Assembly (NCBI GenBank): GCA_002914805.1
Contig: JXTB01000038.1
Span: 850,250-914,249 of the forward strand
Origin: Parasponia andersonii
Lineage: Eukaryota > Streptophyta > Magnoliopsida > Rosales > Cannabaceae
Reading direction: 5' to 3'
Length of the DNA: 64,000 nt
The notes under the pieces were generated by a model. The model was not told where the DNA came from, ran no database searches, and saw nothing but the letters and a program-made list of their open reading frames with translations. Both the position numbers and the translations under genes were made by a program. Below are positions 56,103-64,000 of this stretch, piece by piece (within the stretch, counting starts at the first letter, position 1; every line of letters starts with the position of its first letter).

Positions 56103-56960
56103 ATGGTGGCCTATGCATTTCCCATTGTAGATGATGATGTTCCTTCCACATATAAAGATGCAGTCAAAAGTTCAGAAAATAAACAGTGGAAGAAAGCAAT
56201 GGAGGAAGAAATGCAGTCTCTTTGGAAGAATGAAACTTGGGAGCTAGCTCAACTACCGAAGAATAAGAAGATAATTGAGTGCAAATAGGTATATGCAAAG
56301 AAAGAAGGATTTCCTGATAAGAATGATGTTTGCTTCAAGGTAAGATTAGGAGCGAAAGGCTGCACTCAGTTGGAGGGAATTGATTACAATGAAGTATTTT
56401 CTCCAGTCATTAAACATTCCTCCATTAGAATTTTGTTAGCCTTGGTAGCGTAGTTGGATCTTGAACTAGTTCAATTAGATGTGAAAACCGCGTTTCTACA
56501 CAGTGATTTGGAAGAGAAAATCTATATATCTCAGCTAGAAGGATTCAATTTTGCTAAAAAAGAAAATTGTGTTTGTAAACTAAAAAGATCGCTTTATGGG
56601 CTGAAACAATCACCAATGCAGTGGTACAAGCCATTTGATCAGTTTATGATAGGTCAGAAGTACACAAGAAGCGAGTTTGATAGTTGTGTGTATTTTCGCA
56701 GGCTACAAGGTAGGTCTTTCATTTATCTACTTTTGTATGTTGATGATATATTGATAGCTTCGAAGAGTCAAGAAGAAATTAAGAAGTTGAAGACTCAATT
56801 GAATCAAGAGTTTGAGATGAAGGATCTCAGTGAAGTAAAGAAGATACTCGATATAGAGATTAGCAGAGATAGATGGAGAGGCAAGATTAGTTTGACTCAG
56901 AAGTAATATTTGAAGAAAGTATTATAGCGTTTTGGTATGACTGAACAATCAAAACCTGTT
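56103..56960 (+). pseudogene. Reverse transcriptase of the copia element, broken
   Basis: Starts near YKDAVKSSENKQWKKAMEEE, then a TAG at 56286 where Trp is expected (K-W-V-Y-A-K). It continues with [19 protein letters not shown] and LELVQLDVKTAFLHSDLEEK. KLKRSLYGLKQSPMQWYKPF follows. The catalytic motif YVDDILIAS is intact at 56736-56762. Further stops (56451 TAG, 56904 TAA, 56928 TAG) break it. The active site itself shows no substitution, unlike that of the gypsy element in this window. Confidence 0.85.
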
Positions 56961-57685
56961 AGTACATCACTTGCTCTCCATTTCAAGCTTAGTACATCTT
57001 TATCCCCTAGTATAAATACAGAGCGAGAGTACATGTCACAAGTACCGTATTCAAAAACAGTTGGTAGCTTGATGTATGCGATGGTATGTACGAGACCTAA
57101 TATTTCACATACAGTTAGAGTTGTGAGTAGGTTTATGCATGATCCGGGTAAAGATCATTGGAAAGCTGTGACATGGATTCTACGGTACTTATTGAAGACT
57201 GCAGATGTTAGTTTGGTTTTTGAGAGGGATGATAGACTCAGTCAGTGTGCGGTTGGTTATATTGATTATGATTACACTGGTGATTTAGATAAATATCGCT
57301 CAACTTCTTGATATGTATTCACATTTACAAGAGCACCAATCAGTTGGAAGCCTACTTTATAATCTACAGTTGTTTTATCTACTACAAAGCCAGAGTATAT
57401 AGCAGTTACAAAGGCTGTGAAGGAAGCTATTTGGTACAAGAATTCCTGGAAGAGCTAGGAGTTGTTCAGGAGTATGCCTGTATTTATTCTGATAGTCAGA
57501 GTTTCATTCACTTAGCGAAGAATCCAGTATACTATGTACGTACGAAGCATATTGATGTCCAACATCACTTTGTGCGAGAGATTATTGATGAAGGAAAGAT
57601 ACTGCTTCAGAAGATTGGAACTGCTGAGAATCCTGCGGATATGATGACCAAGGTAGTGACATCTATCAAGTTATTTATTATTTAG
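56961..57685 (+). pseudogene. RNase H of the copia element, broken
   Basis: Contains PYSKTVGSLMYAMVCTRPNI, VVSRFMHDPGKDHWKAVTWI and ILRYLLKTADVSLVF, the usual link to copia RNase H. After a TGA near 57309 and a frame change come IYSDSQSFIHLAKNPVYYVR, TKHIDVQHHFVREII and GTAENPADMMTK, the RNase H C-terminal half. The frame ends at TAG 57683, before the 3' LTR. Confidence 0.85.
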
Positions 57686-57800
57686 ACTTGATCAATATCC
57701 TATAAGTTTGATGGCGCTTTTCGGTACATAAAGTGGCGTTGCTGAAATGGATAGAGGATACAAGAATTGAAGAAATTTGGGTGGGACTTGCTAACTTGCC

Positions 57801-57811
57801 AAGGTGGAGAT
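57801..57811 (+). other. Polypurine tract of the copia element
   Basis: AAGGTGGAGAT directly before the 3' LTR, the standard form (AAGGTGGAGATTG) in plant copia elements, where plus-strand synthesis starts. Confidence 0.85.
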
Positions 57812-58263
57812 TGTTAGAATTTTGGCTTGTTAGCTTTTATAATTGTTTTGTACTTTGTCCCACATTGCTTGTGTATAAATATTTGGGGTCTACAGTTAGA
57901 TATAAATAAAGCTTTTTGCAATTAGATTTTAATCATCCCAAAATTAGTTTCCCTATTGGTGATGACCTTTATTCCTAAGGACCTCCATAGTTTTATTTTT
58001 ACCTTTTTTCCTATTTGTTTCTGGGTTTTTGTATTATAGTCTAAATTTTGTATTTCTTCTTTTTTAAGTTAGTAAAGTGGTCAGCAACACCCCGATGACA
58101 TAAGTAATTTGTCAAACTTCGCTAAATTTTGTGTTTTTCTTTATTTTTGCATTTAGTATTTTCTGTTTTTGTTAATTTTAATAGTTAGTTGGTAGTTTAT
58201 ATTTAATATTATCTTAGTGTTAAATATAAGCATTTGGAGTAGTTATGCTTCCGTTCCACAACA
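57812..58263 (+). repeat. 3' LTR of the copia element
   Basis: Begins TGTTAGAATTTTGG and ends CCACAACA. Colinear with 53191-53644, differing by scattered substitutions and small indels, so the insertion is not recent. Confidence 0.9.
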
Positions 58264-59593
58264 GGAATAGTAGCACTTTTTGAAATAGTGTACTTTGGGG
58301 ACATGAAGTTTTGAATTACGGAGTTCATTGGCGAATTGGTAGAGATAATTCGGCTAAGATTTTCGGGAGCTCATGGTTACGTAGACTGAGTTTGTTTAGC
58401 TCAATCACTGTTTCACGGGTTGAAGACCGGGATCTTAGATTCTCAGAGCTTCTTAATATACAGGGTATATGGGACGAAACCAGAGTTCGCAATATTTTAC
58501 GGCCCATTGATACCAAAATAGTGCTGGATATCCCCTTGAGTCACGAGCTTAGTGATGATGTGATAGTTTGGCATTACGAGGAGAAGGGAGTCTATATTCA
58601 ATCCAATTATAAAGTAATCATGGATCAGAAGCACTTGGCTGGAAGTTCAGATAACTCATCTATTTCCAAGTGGTGGAAATAACTTTGGCATCTAAACATT
58701 ACTAGCAAGGTCAAGATATTTGTATGAAGAGCTCTCCATGATATTTTACCTTCTTTCTACAACCTTCGAAGTCGTGGAGTGCCCTTAATCAAACTCTTGT
58801 CCCCGTTATTCCCATCCAATGGAGTCTACTCTTCATACCATTGTCTCATGTCCATTGGTTGTATACATTTGGATAGCAATTTATTTGGTCCAATTTTGGA
58901 AGCTAAACCATGGAGATCCTTTGCATGCCTTGTATTTTTTTTTTTTTTTAATATGCATCAGCAGCTGTTGAAATAAGGTTTGGAGACCTGTTATGTCTTA
59001 GCTTAGATTCTATGAGGAGAAAGGAATGGGATTGTGCATGGTCATCGAGCTCGGGATATGTCATGCACTTTTTAGAGGATGTTGAGATCTGGCTTCTGGG
59101 GTATAAGAGCATTTCCAAGATGAAGGATTTTCCTATCATGAAATTGATACCAAGGCCGAATTGAGAAGCGCCACCAATGAATCAACTAAACTAAATTCAA
59201 GGGATACTTCAATATTTGTATTGTTGAGTGTATTGCGATCTGGCAGGCCTTGGATTTGCCTCGTAGAATAGTTTTATTATCTCTGTTGTCAAAAGTGATT
59301 CTCTAAAAGCTATTTCGGCTATTAAGACAGTTGAACTACTTGTAATGGAAGGTCCTATTATTCATGACATTGTTGTCAACCTTAGTAAGGTGGGTAATGT
59401 TGTTTGTAACCATATCTCTCAGTCGACAAACAAAGTTACCCATAACCTAGCAGCTATAGCGTTTAAGTGTAATTCAAGTTCTCATTGATTGTTCAAAATA
59501 CTCCGGTGTGTTTCTCAGGATGTAGTAACTGGTATTGCTTCCTCCTAATAAATAGAACTCTTTTCCTTCCAATAAAAAAAAAAAAAAGAAAAA
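58264..59593 (+). mobile_element. L1-type LINE, 3' part (zinc-binding and RNase H domains)
   Basis: Continues the LINE interrupted at 53190. The reverse-transcriptase C-terminal zinc-binding type region (zf-RVT) reads GVHWRIGRDNSAKIFGSSWL, VLDIPLSHELSDDVIVWHYE and SKVKIFV-stop-RALHDILPSFY at 58320-58770. The RNase H-like domain (RVT_3) appears at about 59290-59490 (DSLKAISAIKTVELLVMEGP, STNKVTHNLAAIAFKCNSSS) in a shifted frame. It ends in a poly(A) tail at about 59573-59593, followed by the duplicated AATAGTGCT. Stops and frameshifts make it dead. Confidence 0.75.
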
Positions 59594-59726
59594 AATAGTG
59601 CTTCAAATAAAAAGAAAAATATATAGCTGAACACTAGCTACTCCACTCCAACTTCTGTTAAATTTATCTAATCCTGGCCAATAGCTTCTGCCAAAAGAAA
59701 TTATCATAATATATATCATAAAGACA

Positions 59727-59731
<5 letters not shown>

Positions 59732-59757
<26 letters not shown>

Positions 59758-59999
59758 GAAACCAATCCAATAAGTTTTTTTTTGTTTTTTTTTTATTTAT
59801 GCATAAGTATCAATTTGGATAATGAAAATTTTGCATGTATATTTTTTTATTGTAAAAAGTAAGAGAGAAAAAGAACATTAATGATACACATCTTTTCATG
59901 CACTTTATTATAATTATTGGATCACCATTAGACGGTGATCCAACGGCTAAAAAAAATATCTACTCATAGGTAAAAAAAAATACCTATAAAATTGGCAAC
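59732..59999. mobile_element. (TA)n-bordered MITE, copy C
   Basis: A (TA)n tract at 59732-59757 leads into GAAACCAATCCAATAAGT and a T-rich tract. The right end, read inward, is GTTGCCAATTTTATAGGTA then TTTTTTTTTACC. The core has TTAGACGGTGATCCAACGGC near 59930, matching TTAGATAATGATCCAACG of copy A. Same family as 38590-38820 and 39477-39723. No coding capacity. Confidence 0.55.
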
Positions 60000-60696
60000 C
60001 ATATATAAAACAATGCCATATTTATTTATTTATTTTATCCCCTTTGAACTAGGAATATACAGCCACCCTTGACTGCTAACTAGTACTTAGATAAAAGCTA
60101 CTTATTTATATCTATATACATTCGAAAGTTGAGATATAGTGCACTGACTCATAGCTGGTAATATAATTAATAGTTTCTTAACATATAGTATTAGTTAGGG
60201 ATACATTATAAATGTAATCAAAACCATGTATTTGATTAGTTAATTGAATGTCTTCTTTACCTGATACTTAATTTATTTTAGTATTAAATATAAATATTTT
60301 TTTTTGCTAATACTGACATAAAGACACATAAATTATGAAAACAAATATATATATTAACAATATTATTTCTATTTATTTTTTTAAAAACAAAAATTATTAT
60401 TCTTTTCAACAGTTAACGTCAGTTCAGCTTAAGATATTCAAAATAACGACTCGTGTGTCTGCTGGGTGCAAGCTAGCATAAACTAACGCCGACATATATC
60501 ATATGCTTATAAGCAATTAAAGCATGCTTCCTATTAACTTTAGTATATTTAAATACTATCCTTTGTTGTCCATATATTTAAGTCAAATCTTTGCAAAATT
60601 AGTTCATTAATAAAATAAATAAACTCACAAAAAGTTTGGCAATTTGTTAAATTACGAAAGTGATCGTTACTGGTCGAAAGTGGGTGCCGACTCAGT

Positions 60697-60702
60697 CACG
60701 TG
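60697..60702. promoter_or_regulatory. G-box CACGTG
   Basis: In GTCACGTGGAC, 521 bases before the JAZ start codon. G-boxes are the known binding sites of MYC2-type bHLH factors, which activate JAZ genes in a feedback loop. Confidence 0.5.
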
Positions 60703-60901
60703 GACAATTATACAAAGCAGTACTAAAAGAAAATGCAAAATGTGACAAAAACAAGAAAATAAAATAAAAGGACCATTATTATAAGAAAAAGAATCGGTGG
60801 CGGTTTTCGTGGACATAGGTTTTATAGTTATAACAGCAAAAAGAAAAAGAAAGAAAGAGGGAAAAAAAAATGTGATGAAAAAAAGTATTAAAATCGTTTT
60901 G

Positions 60902-60907
60902 CACGTG
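60902..60907. promoter_or_regulatory. G-box CACGTG
   Basis: In TTGCACGTGATAG, 316 bases before the JAZ start codon. It is the nearer of two G-boxes and the better candidate for MYC2-type binding. Confidence 0.55.
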
Positions 60908-61222
60908 ATAGAATTGAAAGAACACCGCTTATAATTACTAAGTTTGTGTTTTGTTTTTGTGCTTTATGTGTTTGAAACTGGAAAGTAGTTTTCAATATTG
61001 GAAGAGCGCACACACTTTTGTGGGGCCCTTATTACAAGTTACAACTAGCTCGCAACCACAACTTGACTCTCTCTCTCTCTCTCCCTATATATATATATAT
61101 ATATATATATATGAATATATTTAAAGCAGCCTAACTCCATCTTTCTTTATCTACATATCTTGGTTTATTTTCTTATCAGAAAATCTCACTCTAAAAAGTA
61201 TAGAATAATTAGAAGAAGAAAA

Positions 61223-61321
61223 ATGAGGAGGAACTGTAACTTGGAACTTCGCCTTCTTCCTTTTTCAGCCACTGATTCCGACCAGTACCCTCTTCGGCAC
61301 CATAACAGCTCATTGTAAGCT

Positions 61322-61373
<52 letters not shown>

Positions 61374-62303
61374 ACATATATATATATATATATATATATG
61401 AAGATGAGTCTAATTTTTCTGGATGGAATATTTATTTATATAGGAATATAGAAGAGTCGAGTAGTACTACTACTAGCAGTGATTTAAGTACTCCAAAGCA
61501 AAATCAGCCGCTGACTATCTTCTACAACGGAAGGATTTGTGTTTGTGATGTAACAGAATTTCAGGTACGTAATAATAATAACAATTAATTATCTATTTAA
61601 TTTTTATTTTTTTGGATTGATAATTTACTTAATGGAATCCCCCTGGGTTTCTTATGTCATACGAAGAAAGATTGTTTTATAGCTAAAATTCTTTCTGAAT
61701 TAATTAGTTAACATATTTTACCACAAATTTATGAATTGACAATTAAAGAAATTATTATAATATAAATATGCTTAATCGATCGGTTATCTTTATCCATTTA
61801 TAGAATTCATCATTCTCTTTTTGAAACTATGCATCCCAATAGTTTCCAAATCAATAAATTTACTCATGGTAGCCTAGCCTAACTTATTAGTAACAATTTC
61901 CTCAATTAACAAACTAAAATCCCACATATATCATATTTGTCAACTAGCTAGTACGTACTATTGTTATACATAAATATATATATATATATATATATATGTT
62001 CTTTTTGCAATTAAATTTGAAATTAAAGAATGAAAGATCGAAATTGGGAAAATATTTTGGAAATTAAACATTGTTCATTTCTTTGGGCTGCAGGCTAGAT
62101 CCATTCTTCTGCTCGCAAGTAGAGAAATGGAGGAAAGACTAAAGACGCCGAGGACGACGACGCCAGGGTCCGAGCCATGTTCGCCGAGCTTGCGATCGCC
62201 GGTTTACAGCCCCACGGCAGCTCTCTCCATGAAGAGATCGCTCCAAAGGTTTCTCCAGAAACGCAAGCATCGCGCTCAAGCCATGACCCCCTACCATCGC
62301 TAA
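61223..62303 (+). CDS. TIFY5A: JAZ8/TIFY5A-type jasmonate ZIM-domain repressor, three exons
   Basis: Three exons (61223-61314, 61444-61564, 62094-62303) encode 140 residues, close to the ~131 of Arabidopsis JAZ8. Introns are GT...AG and phases join cleanly. The N-terminus has an EAR motif, LELRL (7-11), which in this subgroup recruits TOPLESS co-repressors directly. The TIFY/ZIM domain spans about 53-80 (PLTIFYNGRICVCDVTEFQ). The Jas motif SLQRFLQKRKHRAQAMTPY (120-138) fits SLx2Fx2KRx2Rx5PY and should bind MYC factors. The usual degron LPIARR before it is absent: the residues are ALSMKR (114-119). In this subgroup that gives weak COI1 binding and a jasmonate-stable repressor. It acts in the nucleus. 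Upstream G-boxes suggest jasmonate/MYC2 induction. JAZ7 is the close alternative name. No damage is visible. Confidence 0.93.
61326..61400. repeat. (CT)n-(TA)n compound microsatellite in JAZ intron 1
   Basis: Interrupted CT repeats to about 61371 run into about 13 TA repeats ending ATGAA. The same CT-then-TA order, also ending ATGAA, is found upstream of the gene at 61069-61116. Confidence 0.85.
61980..61997. repeat. (TA)n microsatellite in JAZ intron 2
   Basis: Short TA tract about 100 bases before exon 3. No known role. Confidence 0.85.
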
Positions 62304-62418
62304 ACATTAATTAATTAAAAAGATGAAGATCACTTGGGATCGATCACTACTTGTTATACTTTCATCATGTGTTTGATTAATTTGTAAACGTTGATGAGGA
62401 AAATTTGGACCCAGTAAA

Positions 62419-62459
<41 letters not shown>

Positions 62460-63193
62460 GGAATTTTCTTCATACACAACCTTAGTGAGGGGTGCCGGCT
62501 TGTAAATTACATGATGTATAATTTGAACGTTTTGATTTATTGATTGATCAGTTATGAATTTTTGTTCGAGTTTCTTATTGATCACAACTTTCGTACAAGT
62601 TCAATTGATTATTCATATGGAGGGACGGTCTTTAATTTTATTTATTTATTGTTTGATCTGATGTTTGCGTTTTATATGGAAATGATTTGGTGGGTATAAT
62701 ATTGTTATTGAAAAATCTGTTATCGATTTGGCAGTTAATTGATCAATTAATATCATGGTTGCATATATATTTAAAGCTGTCATCTAATATTGATGAAAAA
62801 GCATCTATCACATAAGCTGGTAATATGTAATTAGTTGGATTAAAAATAAGACATATTTTTTGAGGAAATGAAAGCATGCTAAATTTTTATACCCAACCCC
62901 TTTTTTTAATTAAAAAAGGGAAATGACAAACGTGTTAAACAAATAATTATTATTAGATATTGTAATTATTATCTCACTTTTATTTGAATCCTCAACATTT
63001 AATTGGTAAATTAAAACTTACCTTTAACAGATATAATAAAATTCACTTATTATTAAAAGATAAGAAACGGATTTAATGACAAGCACTAGTTAAAAATTAA
63101 GATAAGGATTCACTTGTCATATAATATTCAAAATTAACTAAATGTGGAACTCAATATATTCATCAATTGTAGTTTGTTTACTGTTATGCCGTA
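62304..63193. other. 3' flank of the JAZ gene, AT-rich
   Basis: No gene. A (TA)n tract lies at 62425-62457. No canonical AATAAA is close to the stop codon, which is common in plants. The minus-strand frames at 62095-62585 are shadows of the JAZ exon and its flank. Confidence 0.5.
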
Positions 63194-63496
63194 CACTATA
63201 AAAAGAAAAACAATGCCATTTATTGACAAGGTTTTAGTCACAATAAAATATTTTTTTGGCTAAAAAATGACATTTAGTTGCGCTACTAAAAGATAATATT
63301 TAGTCCCAAATGTTATTATTTCACTTTTAATTAAAAATTTTTTTATATATATTAATGAAATTAGTTGTGACTAAAATTTTTAGTTACCAACTTTCTAATC
63401 ACGACATAAGTAATAATAATATAATATTAGTCACGGATTTTTCATTTTTAGTCTCAAATTTGTTGGGACTAAAAGTAAAAAAGTTTTTTTGCAGTA
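63194..63496. mobile_element. CACTA-type MITE
   Basis: The left end CACTATAAAAAG and the right end TTTTTTTGCAGTA (inward: TACTGCAAAAAAA) are near-complementary and close to the CACTACAAAAA terminus of plant CACTA elements. The 303-bp interior contains inverted copies of TTAGTCAC / GTGACTAAAA motifs (for example 63234 and 63365). Flanking GTA and GCA are compatible with the 3-bp duplication of this superfamily. No coding capacity. Confidence 0.55.
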
Positions 63497-63499
63497 GCA

Positions 63500-64000
63500 C
63501 TTCACGAGTAGATTTTTGCACCCAATTGGTTGTTGTAAACTGTAATGTAGTGCTTGATTATAATGAATTCATTCCCTGTTTGTAAAGAAAGAAAAAATAA
63601 ATTAGTATTCACCAAATCATTTTCAACACTCGTCTAGTAGTCGAATAACAGTTCGTGAGCATGTTCATTTGATCGATTGCAGGCTTTATGCAATCGATCG
63701 AATCATTCACTAATAGGGCTATAGTATTATAAAATATCTTTTTAACTGTTAAATCATTAAATCATTATATTATCTAATAATTATTATAATTTAAATAATT
63801 AAAAAATAATAATAAATACATATTATTTAATTATTATTTTTTTATTTATATTTTATCATAAAAAGATGTGCATTAATTAGACAAAATATTAGCTATAAGT
63901 AATAATAATTGGTTGTCAACATTTAGTTCAATATATAATGTACGAGGGAAAAAGAAACCGAAAAGTTAGACATTATCTCACTCATATATATAGCTGCATA
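63500..64000. other. AT-rich intergenic DNA
   Basis: No gene recognised up to the window end. A short palindromic GATCGATTGC / GCAATCGATCG occurs near 63672-63700. Confidence 0.4.

Larger units (their letters stand above)
53191..58263 (+). mobile_element. Ty1/copia LTR retrotransposon, decayed, nested in a LINE
   Basis: A complete 5.07-kb element on the plus strand with 454- and 452-bp LTRs, tRNA-iMet-type primer site, polypurine tract and gag, protease, integrase, reverse transcriptase and RNase H in the copia order (integrase before reverse transcriptase). Flanking GAAAT (53186-53190) and GGAAT (58264-58268) are a 4/5 match to a 5-bp target duplication. It sits inside a LINE: LINE reverse transcriptase is on its left and LINE zinc-binding/RNase H parts on its right. 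More than ten in-frame stops make it inactive. I cannot assign its copia lineage with confidence. Confidence 0.92.
60000..61222 (+). promoter_or_regulatory. Upstream region of the JAZ gene
   Basis: About 1.2 kb without another gene. It holds two palindromic G-boxes (listed separately). A compound (CT)n-(TA)n tract at 61069-61113 lies 110-155 bases before the start codon, followed by TGAATATATTTAAAGCAGCC, which may hold the TATA element. The 5' untranslated leader is probably short (under about 90 bases). Confidence 0.5.

Overview
This window is nuclear DNA from a flowering plant, most likely a eudicot. It is strongly AT-rich, has many (TA)n, (CT/GA)n and (AAT)n microsatellites, and contains two spliced genes with plant GT...AG introns. 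One is a TIFY/JAZ repressor, a family found only in land plants. The rest is mostly transposable-element debris of typical angiosperm families. Single N bases at 7749 and 39041 lie beside a homopolymer and a microsatellite. I did not identify the species.

Layout. 1-12981 holds small DNA elements in AT-rich DNA: a hAT-type MITE, a CACTA-like MITE, three copies of a Mutator-like MITE, and a LINE RNase H 3' end whose coding part is duplicated in tandem. 12987-22103 is a decayed Ty3/gypsy chromovirus-like retrotransposon on the minus strand with both LTRs, tRNA-Met primer site, polypurine tract and a near-perfect 5-bp target duplication. Its right edge has been duplicated in tandem (21483-22911). 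22912-30603 is AT-rich, with a foldback repeat, a possible solo LTR and a degenerate 230-250 bp tandem repeat. 30604-33945 is a five-exon gene for a 314-residue DUF1365 protein. 34683-38027 holds a hAT MITE with a perfect 8-bp duplication and a solo gypsy LTR with a perfect 5-bp duplication. 38590-43470 has two copies of a MITE bordered by (TA)n, an orphan cluster of G-box motifs with no recognisable gene, and other MITE-like pieces. 44072-48106 is an LTR-like element carrying a broken multi-part gene with a Transposase_28-like (putative gypsy-type) N-terminal domain. 52571-59593 is an L1-type LINE into which a complete but dead Ty1/copia element (53191-58263) has inserted. 61223-62303 is a three-exon TIFY5A/JAZ8-type gene with two G-boxes upstream, followed by a CACTA MITE at 63194-63496.

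Only two loci look like functional host genes: the DUF1365 protein (function unknown) and the JAZ8-type repressor of jasmonate signalling. They are about 27 kb apart and nothing links them. I found no convincing new biological system. The most unusual structures are the 44-48 kb element with an inverted copy of its own 3' internal end outside its left repeat, the orphan G-box cluster near 40.4-40.6 kb, the post-insertion tandem duplication at the gypsy element edge, and the family of short MITEs bordered by (TA)n.
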